Origin: Caulobacter soli | GTDB taxonomy: Bacteria; Pseudomonadota; Alphaproteobacteria; Caulobacterales; Caulobacteraceae | Length of the DNA stretch: 64,000 bases | Assembly: GCF_011045195.1 (NCBI RefSeq) | Contig: NZ_CP049199.1 | Coordinates: forward strand, 2,480,001 to 2,544,000 | Direction: 5' to 3' | In this document: positions 43,063-49,806 of the stretch, one piece after another | Layout: every line of letters starts with the position of its first letter | Position numbering within the stretch: the first letter of the stretch is position 1 | The notes under the pieces: generated by a model | What the model was told of the DNA's origin: nothing | The model's input: the letters and a program-made list of their open reading frames with translations, nothing else | Database searches by the model: none | Made by a program: the position numbers and the translations under genes

Positions 43063-43143
43063 GTCAAAAATCCGGAAGGGCTGAACTTTGGATGCAACTG
43101 GTTGCAGGGGGCGTGCGATTCGCAGGGTTTGGAGTCAGTGACA
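43024..43143. repeat. Right transposon end with three TniA-type sites
   Basis: Read on the minus strand, the tip is TGTCACTGACTCCAAACCCT at 43143-43124, with the rest of that site to 43118. Two more sites are 43066-43047 (TGACTCAAAACTCTGCGACT) and 43044-43024 (CTGACTCGATATGCTGCGAC). The first 15 bases match left end A perfectly. The inner two sites overlap the end of tniQ. Confidence 0.8.
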
Positions 43144-43184
43144 AAGGGACGCCGTCTGGCTTGTTGTAGATGTTCATCGTCTAA

Positions 43185-43207
43185 GTAATATTATCGGAAA
43201 ATATTAC
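43185..43207. repeat. AT-rich inverted repeat just outside the right end
   Basis: GTAATATT at 43185-43192 is complementary to AATATTAC at 43200-43207 with a 7-base spacer. It lies 41 bases outside the transposon and 43 bases past the pstB stop. It may be a weak terminator, or half of a recombination site, since a similar TAATAT repeat lies upstream of the resolvase at 38074. Confidence 0.45.
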
Positions 43208-43249
43208 ATAGCGGCGTGCAGCGGCGCGCATCGCGTCCACGGCCTGCCG

Positions 43250-44056
43250 TTAGCCGAACCGTCCACTTATGTAGTCCTGGGTCTGCTGGACCTGTGGTTT
43301 CATGAACATGTCGGCGGTCGGGGTAAATTCGACCATGCGCCCCATGAACATGAAGCCGGTATTGTCGGAAATCCGCGCCGCCTGGCCCAGATTGTGGGTG
43401 ACGATCACGATGGTGAAGTCGCTCTTCAGCTCGCCGATCGTCTGCTCCAGCTTGGCGGTCGAGATCGGGTCCAGCGCCGAGGCCGGCTCGTCCAGCAACA
43501 GGATTTCGGGCTCGACGGCGATGCCGCGCGCCACGCACAGGCGTTGCTGCTGACCGCCGGACAGGCTCAGGCCCGAAGCGTGAAGCTTGTCCTTGACCTC
43601 GTCCCACAGGGCCGCGCGGCGCAGAGCCTTCTCGACCACCTCGTCCATCACCTTGCGCGACTTGCTCTCGTAGAGCCGCACGCCGAAGGCGACGTTGTCG
43701 TAGATCGACATCGGGAACGGCGTGGGCTTCTGGAACACCATGCCGATGCGCGAGCGCAGCTTGGCGATGTCCTTGACCGCCAGCAGGTTCTCGCCCTCGT
43801 GGTCGATCGTTCCGACCGCGCGCTGGCCCGGATAGAGATCGTACATCCGGTTGAAGGTGCGCAGCAGGGTCGACTTTCCGCAGCCGGACGGGCCGATCAG
43901 GGCGGTGACCTTGTTGCGGGCGATCGGCAGGTCGACGCCGAACAGCGCCTGGGTCTTGCCGTAGAAGAAATCCAGCCCCTTGGCGCGCAGGGCGACGCCG
44001 TCGGTGGGCTCGGCGATGAAAGGCTTGAGGTCCTTGAGAGCGTCGTGGGCGGTCAT
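43250..44056 (-). CDS. pstB: Phosphate ABC transporter ATP-binding protein
   Basis: The cytoplasmic ATPase of the high-affinity phosphate importer. The 268-aa protein has Walker [15 protein letters not shown], the signature [17 protein letters not shown], Walker [15 protein letters not shown] and the H-loop IVIVTHN, all standard PstB. The PstB-specific NRMYDLYPG segment follows Walker A. The ATG overlaps the pstA stop (ATGA at 44056-44053). It is the last pst gene. phoU, which usually follows pstB, is absent, and the transposon end is 107 bases beyond the stop. Confidence 0.97.
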   Translation of the reverse strand: MTAHDALKDLKPFIAEPTDGVALRAKGLDFFYGKTQALFGVDLPIARNKVTALIGPSGCGKSTLLRTFNRMYDLYPGQRAVGTIDHEGENLLAVKDIAKLRSRIGMVFQKPTPFPMSIYDNVAFGVRLYESKSRKVMDEVVEKALRRAALWDEVKDKLHASGLSLSGGQQQRLCVARGIAVEPEILLLDEPASALDPISTAKLEQTIGELKSDFTIVIVTHNLGQAARISDNTGFMFMGRMVEFTPTADMFMKPQVQQTQDYISGRFG

Positions 44057-44901
44057 GGGCGCGTGTTCCCCCGCGCGACGATCACGCGGCCAATGATGTT
44101 GATCGAAAGCACCGTCAGGGCGATCAGCAGCGCGCCGGCCCAGGCCAGGGCGCGCCAGTCGTCATAGGCGCTGAGCGCGTACTGGAAGATCACCGCCGGC
44201 AGGCTGGCCATCGGCTTGGTCATGTCCAGGGCGAAGAACTGGTTGTTGAGGGCGGTGAACAACAACGGCGCGGTCTCGCCGCTGATCCGGGCGAAGGCCA
44301 GCAGGCCGCCGGTCAACAGCCCTCCCCCCGCCCCGCGCCAGATGATCTTGCGGATCGTCACCCAGCGGGCCGCGCCAAGGGCCACGCCCGCCTCGCGCAG
44401 GGCGTTGGGCTGAAGCCTCAGGATGTCCTCGGTGGTGCGCGTGACCACCGGCGCGGCGATCAGCGCCAGCGCGACGCCGCCCGCCAACCCGGAGAAACCG
44501 TGGAACGGCCGCACGATCAGCTCGTAGACGAACAGCCCTACCAGGATCGACGGCGCCGACAGCAGCACGTCGTTGAGAAAGCGCACCACGTGGCCATAGG
44601 GGGTGTCGCCGCCATATTCGGCCAGCCAGGTTCCGGCCAGCATGCCGACGATCACCGCCAGGACCATGGCCGTGGCGCACATCGCCGCCGAGCCGACGAT
44701 CGCGTTGCGCAAGCCCCCCAGCGAACCCGGCGCCGGCGTGTCCTTGGTGAAGATCGTCAGGTTCAGGCCGCCGAAGCCCTGCTTCAGCAACGAGACCATG
44801 ATCAGGCCCAGGGCCGCCAGGGCCAGCAGGGTCGCCAGGCCGCACAGGGCCACGAAGACGGCGTTGGCGGCCCGTCGGCGAGCGCGTCGGTCAAACAGCA
44901 T
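44053..44901 (-). CDS. pstA: Phosphate ABC transporter permease PstA
   Basis: An inner-membrane permease subunit of 282 aa. The first segment is about residues 13-37 ([20 protein letters not shown]), followed by the BPD transport fold with [20 protein letters not shown] and the EAA-type coupling loop [20 protein letters not shown]. It pairs with PstC to form the channel. It starts 8 bases after the pstC stop and overlaps pstB by 4 bases, so the genes form one operon. Confidence 0.95.
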   Translation of the reverse strand: MLFDRRARRRAANAVFVALCGLATLLALAALGLIMVSLLKQGFGGLNLTIFTKDTPAPGSLGGLRNAIVGSAAMCATAMVLAVIVGMLAGTWLAEYGGDTPYGHVVRFLNDVLLSAPSILVGLFVYELIVRPFHGFSGLAGGVALALIAAPVVTRTTEDILRLQPNALREAGVALGAARWVTIRKIIWRGAGGGLLTGGLLAFARISGETAPLLFTALNNQFFALDMTKPMASLPAVIFQYALSAYDDWRALAWAGALLIALTVLSINIIGRVIVARGNTRP

Positions 44902-44909
44902 GCCGGGCC

Positions 44910-45878
44910 TCAGTCATTGCGCTGGCGAAGCAGCAGCGCGCGGGCGATGGCCAGCACGCTGAAGGTGATGACGAACAGCACCAGGCCCAGGGCCGTCAGG
45001 GCCGCGGTGTGCATTTCGCCGGTGGCCTCGGTGAATTCGTTGGCGATGGTCGAGGCCAGGGTCGAGCCGCTGTCGAACAGCGACTGCGGCAGGCCATGCG
45101 CGTTGCCGATGATGAAGGTCACGGCCATGGTCTCGCCCAGGGCCCGTCCCAGACCCAGCATGACCACCCCGACCATGCCGCTGCGGACATAGGGCACGGT
45201 GACAGAACGGACGACCTCGAACGGGGTGCAGCCGATGCCGTAGGCGCTCTCGCGCACCTGGGTCGGCACGGTCAGGAACAGCTCGCGAAACACCGCCGCC
45301 ATGTAGGGCAGGATCATGATCGACAGGATCAGCGAGGCGGTGAAGATGTTGGCGCCGTTGGGCACGCCGTAGAACACCTTCTCCCAGATCGAACCGCTCG
45401 GGATGTTCATCATCAACGGCAACTGGACGTGCAGCGCGAACCACGGCGCCAGCACGAACAGGCCCCACATGCCGTAGACGATCGACGGGATGCCGGCCAG
45501 CAGCTCCACCGCGATGGCGATCGGCTGGGCCAGGCGCTTGGGGCAGAACTCGACCAGGAACACCGAGATCCCCAGCGCCACCGGCAGGGCCAGGATCAGG
45601 GCCAGGGCCGAGGTGATCAGGGTGCCCGCGATCGGTCCGGCCGCGCCATAGACCTCGGTCACAGGGTTCCAGGTGGTGCTGGTGAAGAAGCTGAAACCGA
45701 ACTTGTGGAGCGCCGGCCAGCCGCCGATGGCCAAGGAGACGACGATGCCGCCCAGGGCGGCCAGCAGCAGGGTCGCCGCGGCCAGGCAGGCGAACTGAAA
45801 GATCGGATCGAACCACGCGCCTTTCGACGCGGGGCGCGTGGTCATCGAGACGGCCGTGGGTCGGGACAGGTCGGACAT
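44910..45878 (-). CDS. pstC: Phosphate ABC transporter permease PstC
   Basis: The 322-aa permease has about six membrane spans, beginning FACLAAATLLLAALGGIVV, and PstC landmarks: GFSFFTSTTWNPVTEVYGAAG and the coupling loop ESAYGIGCTPFEVVRSVTVP. The ATG at 45878 is chosen because GGCGGAAG lies upstream and the preceding in-frame codons are out-of-frame pstS sequence. The 68 bases before it carry a GC-rich hairpin (45895-45922) that probably lowers downstream expression relative to pstS. Confidence 0.95.
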   Translation of the reverse strand: MSDLSRPTAVSMTTRPASKGAWFDPIFQFACLAAATLLLAALGGIVVSLAIGGWPALHKFGFSFFTSTTWNPVTEVYGAAGPIAGTLITSALALILALPVALGISVFLVEFCPKRLAQPIAIAVELLAGIPSIVYGMWGLFVLAPWFALHVQLPLMMNIPSGSIWEKVFYGVPNGANIFTASLILSIMILPYMAAVFRELFLTVPTQVRESAYGIGCTPFEVVRSVTVPYVRSGMVGVVMLGLGRALGETMAVTFIIGNAHGLPQSLFDSGSTLASTIANEFTEATGEMHTAALTALGLVLFVITFSVLAIARALLLRQRND

Positions 45879-45894
45879 CAGCTTCCGCCAAGAG

Positions 45895-45922
45895 AAAACG
45901 GGCGGGAGCAAAGCCCCCGCCC
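45895..45922 (-). terminator. Attenuator-like hairpin between pstS and pstC
   Basis: On the minus strand GGGCGGG (45922-45916) pairs with CCCGCCC (45906-45900), followed by GTTTTCT. Such a partial terminator after the binding-protein gene is common in ABC operons and would give more PstS than permease. Confidence 0.65.
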
Positions 45923-45946
45923 CTCGCAGGTCCAATTTCCGTACGC

Positions 45947-46990
45947 TTACTTGGAAACGTAGACCGGCTTGCCGTCCGACCCCTTCACCTGGGCCGCCCA
46001 CTGCTTGCGCATCATCGTCTTCACGGCGGCGGGCATGGGCACGTAGTCGAGAGCGCCGGCGGCGGCGTCGCCGTTCTTGTAGGCCCAGTCGAAGAACTTC
46101 AGGACGTCGGCGCCCTGGGCGGCGTTGTCCTGCTTCTTGTAGACCAGGATGAAGGTCGCGCCGGTGATCGGCCACGACTTGGCGCCCGGCTGATCCAGCA
46201 GCAGCAGGTAGTTGCCCGGAGCCTTGGTCCAGTCGGCGTGGCTGGCGGCGGCGGCGAAGTCGGCCGCGACCGGGGCCGGATACTGACCGTCCTTGTTCTG
46301 CACCAGGGCGTAGGTCGCCTTGTTCTGCTTGGCGTAGGCGTATTCGACATAGCCGATCGAGCCGATCGTCTGCTTGACGAACGCCGAGACGCCGTCATTG
46401 CCCTTGCCGCCCAGGCCGACCGGCCACTCGACGGAGTCGCTGGCGCCGACCTTCGACTGCCAGGCCGGGTTCTTCATCGACAGGTACGAGGTGAACAGGA
46501 ACGAGGTGCCCGAGCCGTCCGAGCGGTGCACGACGGTGATCGGCAGGTTGGGCAGCTTGACGCCCTTGTTGACGGCGGCGATGCGCGGGTCGTTCCACTT
46601 GGTGACCGCGCCCAGATAGATGTCGGCCAGCAGCGCGCCCGGCAGGTGCAGTTGGCCAGGCATGACGCCCGGCAGGTTCACGACGGGCACCACGCCGCCC
46701 ATCACCATCGGGAACTGCATCAGGCCGGCGGCGTCCAGGTCTTCGACTTTCAGCGGCTTGTCCGAGGCGCCGAACGCCACGGTCTTGGCCTTGATCTGCT
46801 TGATGCCGCCGCCCGAACCGATCGCCTGGTAGTTCAGGCCGACGCCCGTCTGGGCCTTATAGGTCTCGGCCCACTTGGCATAGACGGGCGCGGGGAAGGT
46901 GGCGCCGGCGCCCGAGATATCGCCGGCGTGAGCAGCCGTGCCGGCCAGAAGCGCCGCGCCGAGGGCGGTGGCCGAGATTTTCGTCAGCAT
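45947..46990 (-). CDS. pstS: Periplasmic phosphate-binding protein PstS
   Basis: This protein captures phosphate in the periplasm for PstCAB. It is 347 aa, with signal peptide MLTKISATALGAALLAGTAAHA, then the PstS pattern ISGAGATFPAPVYAKWAETY, YQAIGSGGGIKQI, FGASDKPLKVEDL, and the phosphate-contacting VVHRSDGSGTSFLFTSYLS. A PhoB-box-like site (47051-47067) and a TAAGTTNAACTTA palindrome (47072-47086) lie upstream, so both phosphate starvation and the adjacent LysR protein may regulate it. Confidence 0.97.
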   Translation of the reverse strand: MLTKISATALGAALLAGTAAHAGDISGAGATFPAPVYAKWAETYKAQTGVGLNYQAIGSGGGIKQIKAKTVAFGASDKPLKVEDLDAAGLMQFPMVMGGVVPVVNLPGVMPGQLHLPGALLADIYLGAVTKWNDPRIAAVNKGVKLPNLPITVVHRSDGSGTSFLFTSYLSMKNPAWQSKVGASDSVEWPVGLGGKGNDGVSAFVKQTIGSIGYVEYAYAKQNKATYALVQNKDGQYPAPVAADFAAAASHADWTKAPGNYLLLLDQPGAKSWPITGATFILVYKKQDNAAQGADVLKFFDWAYKNGDAAAGALDYVPMPAAVKTMMRKQWAAQVKGSDGKPVYVSK

Positions 46991-47050
46991 AAGTCATCTC
47001 CTCGGGCGCCAACCGGTGGCCGCCCCCGAGACAGGACTTAGATGGAAAAT

Positions 47051-47067
47051 ATAACAGTGCCGTGACG
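47051..47067 (-). promoter_or_regulatory. PhoB-box-like site upstream of pstS
   Basis: Read on the minus strand, CGTCACGGCACTGTTAT resembles two direct CTGTCAT-type 7-mers spaced as in a pho box, with mismatches in each. It lies about 60 bases upstream of the pstS ATG, a suitable place for activation by PhoB. Confidence 0.45.
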
Positions 47068-47071
47068 ATTT

Positions 47072-47086
47072 GTAAGTTCAACTTAC
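47072..47086. promoter_or_regulatory. Palindrome copy 1 (GTAAGTTCAACTTAC)
   Basis: A perfect 15-bp palindrome around a central base, containing TAAGTTCAACTTA, which obeys the T-N11-A rule for LysR-type boxes. It lies 82-96 bases upstream of pstS and covers the last codons of the LysR gene. Confidence 0.65.
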
Positions 47087-47965
47087 GTCTTGGCGGCGCT
47101 TCGTCAGCCCCTGGACCAGGGCCAGGCTGCGACGGACTTCCAGGCGCAGCCAAAGCACCAAGCGCTCGGCGGCGTCGGCGACGCCCGGCTCGGACCGGGT
47201 CTGAACATCCAGCCACTCGCCGCCCGGCGCCTCGAAGCCGAGCGCCGTCAGACGCCCGGAAGCCAGGTAGGCTTCGGCGGCGAAGACGTTGGACAACACC
47301 ACGCCGCCCCCTTGGGCCGCGGCCTCCAAGGCCATGCCGGCGTCGTCGAAGACATGGGCGCGAGGCGGCTTGACGCCGGGCGTCCAGCGCGCGGCCCAGG
47401 CGGTCCAGCCCCCCGCGCTGTCGGCGATCAGCGGCCCGCCGACGATCGCGGCCACGGAGTCGAAACGTCCGGCCTGGTCCGGTGCGCACAGCGGCAGATG
47501 GACCAGTTCGCACAGGCTGTCCTTGCCCGCCTTGGCCAGCCAGGCCAGGCGGATGTCGGCGTCGGGATCGTCACCCTGGGTGCGGACCTGCACCTCGACA
47601 TCCGGCAGGGCTTCGCTTAGCCGCCCGATCTTGCCGGCGAACCACAAGCGCCCGAATGCCGCCGGCATCACCACCGACAGGGCGGTCGCGCCTTGCGGTC
47701 CGAGGATCTCGCGCAGGGTGCGGCTCAGGGCCTCCTCCGCTTCGGAATAGGTCTGGGCGAGGCGAAGGGCGGCCTCGGAGGGCTCCATGGCCCCGCCCTT
47801 GCGCTCGAACAGTCGCGCGCCGAGCTCGGTCTCCAGTCGACGGATCGACTGGCTGACGGCGCTATGGGTGATCTGCAGCTCGCGCGCCGCGGCGGTGAAG
47901 CTGCGGTGGCGGCTGGCGGCCTCGACGGCGCGCAGAGCGGTGAAAGGCGGTGAACGTTCGGTCAT
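47078..47965 (-). CDS. LysR-family regulator (GcvA-like)
   Basis: This 295-aa protein has an N-terminal winged helix of the LysR type: FTALRAVEAASRHRSFTAAA, ITHSAVSQSIRRLETELGARLF as the recognition region, and an effector-binding domain from about 90. It is most like the GcvA/AmpR branch (PPFTALRAVEAA start). It lies on the same strand directly upstream of pstS. A palindrome that fits a LysR box is found 21 bases upstream of its own start and in three other promoters of this 3-kb stretch. It is therefore the best candidate to bind that motif; this is inference. Confidence 0.9.
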   Translation of the reverse strand: MTERSPPFTALRAVEAASRHRSFTAAARELQITHSAVSQSIRRLETELGARLFERKGGAMEPSEAALRLAQTYSEAEEALSRTLREILGPQGATALSVVMPAAFGRLWFAGKIGRLSEALPDVEVQVRTQGDDPDADIRLAWLAKAGKDSLCELVHLPLCAPDQAGRFDSVAAIVGGPLIADSAGGWTAWAARWTPGVKPPRAHVFDDAGMALEAAAQGGGVVLSNVFAAEAYLASGRLTALGFEAPGGEWLDVQTRSEPGVADAAERLVLWLRLEVRRSLALVQGLTKRRQDVS

Positions 47966-47985
47966 CGGGACGTGAGTCTAGCCGG

Positions 47986-48002
47986 GAAAGTTGAACTTAC
48001 AA
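47986..48002. promoter_or_regulatory. Palindrome copy 2 upstream of the LysR gene
   Basis: GAAAGTTGAACTTACAA contains the AAGTT-N-AACTT core of the family, with one outer mismatch in the left half. It lies 21 bases upstream of the lysR-type start, consistent with autoregulation. Confidence 0.55.
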
Positions 48003-48024
48003 TGACTCGCCGCCACGGGGATCC

Positions 48025-49074
48025 TCAATGAACCGTCGCGGGTCCGCCCCGCACGCCATGTGCGCCCGCCTCCAGCGGAAAGGTCAGCTCCGAGATCCGC
48101 CCTTCGTCGGCGGTGCGTGAGCTGAAGCGGCCACGCAGTTGCTCCACCATGGCCTCGATCAGTGAAGCGCGGCCGCGCTCGATCCCGACCGGGGCCAGTT
48201 CCCGCTCGACCTCGGTGATCCGCAGCTTGCCCATGCCGCGATCGCCCCGCAGGGCGATGCGCATCAGGCCCGGATCATCGGCGGCCAGACGCAGGTTCAG
48301 GCACTCCAGCAGAACGATGGCCACCGAGGTGGCCTGTTCGGACGACAGCCAAAGGCCGCCGTCCTCGAACTCGATCCGCACTGGCGGATGTTTGCGGGCC
48401 GACAGGGTGGCGTCCAGCAGCTGACGGGCGAAGGCGTCGAAGTCGAGCAGCTCTCCCCCCTCCCCGGCCAGGCTGCGATGGGTCTTGGAGATCAGCATGG
48501 TGCGGGCTGACGCCTCGGCCAGAGCCCGGGCCACGGCCTTGTCCGGCTCGTCCTTGGCCTGAAGTTGAAGAAGCGCCGCGACCAGTTGCAAGTGGTTGGT
48601 GACCCGTTCGTTCAGCTCGCCGAACAACGTGGCGTGGGATTGCGCCAGCCGTTCGGCCTTGGCCTGGGCGAGAGTCTTCTCGGCGACGGCGCGAGCCATG
48701 CCGGTGATGAAGTAGATCGCCACGCTGGAGGTCATGACGAAGAACATCAGGCTGGTCAGCGAATCCAGGTCGGTTTTGAACGCATAGGTCGGGCGGTCGA
48801 AGCGCCAGTAGCCGATCGTGGCAGACATCGCCGCCGCCAGGATCGCCGGCCGGCCGCCCAGGAAGTAGGCGCTGAGGATCACGATCGGATAGAAGACCGT
48901 ATAGGCGTGGTTGGAGGCGAAGACCGGGTCCAGCGCCCAGCGCGTGGCCAGGCCGATCAACACCAGGCCCAGGGTGGCGGCGTACGCGCCGGCCCGGCCC
49001 AATCGGAAGTCACGCAAGGTCCCGCTCCGACACAAAGAACGAGCGTCTTTACGACGATTGAGCGACAGTTCCAT
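48025..49074 (-). CDS. Membrane sensor histidine kinase, HisKA_2 type, with degenerate ATPase part
   Basis: The 349-aa protein has an N-terminal DUF4118-like membrane module (about 28-130) with segments AATLGLVLIGLATRWAL and YPIVILSAYFLGGRPAILAA and MFFVMTSSVAIYFITG. A HisKA_2 phospho-acceptor helix follows, LFGELNERVTNHLQLVAALL, where the H is conserved. The C-terminal ATPase domain is weak: the N box reads VAIVLLECLNLRL and the usual G-rich boxes are reduced to GDRGMGKLRITEVE. ATP binding may be altered. No response regulator is adjacent. It is divergent from the gene at 49148, with palindrome copy 3 between them. Confidence 0.8.
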   Translation of the reverse strand: MELSLNRRKDARSLCRSGTLRDFRLGRAGAYAATLGLVLIGLATRWALDPVFASNHAYTVFYPIVILSAYFLGGRPAILAAAMSATIGYWRFDRPTYAFKTDLDSLTSLMFFVMTSSVAIYFITGMARAVAEKTLAQAKAERLAQSHATLFGELNERVTNHLQLVAALLQLQAKDEPDKAVARALAEASARTMLISKTHRSLAGEGGELLDFDAFARQLLDATLSARKHPPVRIEFEDGGLWLSSEQATSVAIVLLECLNLRLAADDPGLMRIALRGDRGMGKLRITEVERELAPVGIERGRASLIEAMVEQLRGRFSSRTADEGRISELTFPLEAGAHGVRGGPATVH

Positions 49075-49100
49075 GACGAGTGTTGGGTGTCAGTTTCATT

Positions 49101-49115
49101 GTAAGTTTAACTTGA
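49101..49115. promoter_or_regulatory. Palindrome copy 3 in a divergent promoter
   Basis: GTAAGTTTAACTTGA matches the GTAAGTT-N-AACTTAC family with mismatches at the right edge. It lies between the sensor kinase (start 49074) and the recombinase-like gene (start 49148), so it could serve both. Confidence 0.55.
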
Positions 49116-49147
49116 CTTGCTGGCGCCCTATCGCCAGCTTTCCGGCC

Positions 49148-49714
49148 ATGCGTCTCGCTTATGTTCAGCTTGGCGGCGGGTTTCCGTCGCTGGAAACCCA
49201 GGTGCTGCGGGTCATGGCCCTACGCCCGGACGACTATACGATCGAGGAAAACTCCACCGACGCGGCGCGCCGGCGGGTCAGCGAACGGTTGGAGACTCTG
49301 GCGCCCGGAGACCATGTCTGCGTCTCGTCATTGGACATGTTCAACGGACCAGCCAAGGACATGACCGCCCTGCTCTCCAATCTCCTGGCGCGAGGTGTCG
49401 TTCTGGAAACCTTTGACGACAAAGGAGAAGTCGTTGAGATCGGTGCTTCTCGCGCCGAGCGCCTCCTGATGTCGTGGCTCGGCCAGGTGTTCGCCGACAC
49501 CACAAAGCCCGTGCCCCGGCGAGTCACGCCCGCGAACCTCGAGGTGTTGTCCGACGCCGATATCGCCGAGATTCGACGCCTGTCCCGCGCCGGACTGTCG
49601 CTACGCCGGATCGGCCTGATCTTTCGCCGCTCTCCCAAATGCATCGAAGGCGTGCTGTCGGCCCATCCGGACACGGACGGAGAAGCCTTCGCCCGACGCA
49701 GCGCTGTTCGTTAA
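49148..49714 (+). CDS. Serine-recombinase-like protein lacking the catalytic serine
   Basis: The 188-aa product resembles a small resolvase in layout. It opens MRLAYVQLGGGFPSLETQ where active enzymes have the YxRVS motif, so the nucleophilic serine is missing. Later come the region DHVCVSSLDMFNGPAKDMTALL, matching the DR-containing motif of resolvases but without the arginines, and a C-terminal HTH (ADIAEIRRLSRAGLSLRRIGLIF). It is probably catalytically dead and works as a DNA-binding regulator. It lies between a kinase and a porin gene in the phosphate cluster, with palindrome copies on both sides. Confidence 0.7.
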   Translation: MRLAYVQLGGGFPSLETQVLRVMALRPDDYTIEENSTDAARRRVSERLETLAPGDHVCVSSLDMFNGPAKDMTALLSNLLARGVVLETFDDKGEVVEIGASRAERLLMSWLGQVFADTTKPVPRRVTPANLEVLSDADIAEIRRLSRAGLSLRRIGLIFRRSPKCIEGVLSAHPDTDGEAFARRSAVR

Positions 49715-49725
49715 GTTAAACTTAC
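49710..49725. promoter_or_regulatory. Palindrome copy 4 upstream of the porin
   Basis: GTTAAGTTAAACTTAC contains TAAGTTAAACTTA, a full T-N11-A palindrome. It overlaps the stop of the recombinase-like gene and lies about 85 bases upstream of the porin start. Confidence 0.65.
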
Positions 49726-49731
49726 ATTCAA

Positions 49732-49750
49732 CTGTCATAAACTTCACCTA
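49732..49750 (+). promoter_or_regulatory. PhoB-box-like site upstream of the porin
   Basis: CTGTCATAAACTTCACCTA begins with an exact CTGTCAT half and continues with a weaker TTCACC-type half at the spacing of a pho box. It lies 57 bases upstream of the phosphate porin ATG. Confidence 0.5.
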
Positions 49751-49806
49751 ACACCCCACCTCAGAGCCCGACTTACGAAAGCGGGCCGAACAAGGGGTTT
49801 CTCACA

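Larger units (their letters stand above)
23831..43143. mobile_element. Tn402/Tn5053-like transposon carrying defence-like cargo
   Basis: The outer ends share a perfect 15-bp inverted repeat beginning TGTCACTGACTCCAA (23831-23845 and, on the minus strand, 43143-43129). The right side encodes tniA, tniB and tniQ in order, with a resolvase upstream, as expected for this family. Repeats of a TGACTCCAAA-N-GCGA unit behind each end look like TniA binding sites. A second left-end-like sequence starts at 24882, so the functional element may be 24882-43143. The bases next to the ends (GATGG or GTTCA on the left, AAGGG on the right) do not form a perfect 5-bp duplication. Cargo: an ATPase/kinase/receiver operon, type III CBASS and an acidic unknown protein. 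Confidence 0.85.

Noticed and set aside
23831..43143. CRISPR-associated transposon (CAST)
   Set aside because: tniA, tniB and tniQ are the right kind of genes, but there are no Cas genes and no regularly spaced direct repeats in the element. The short repeats near the ends are transposase sites.
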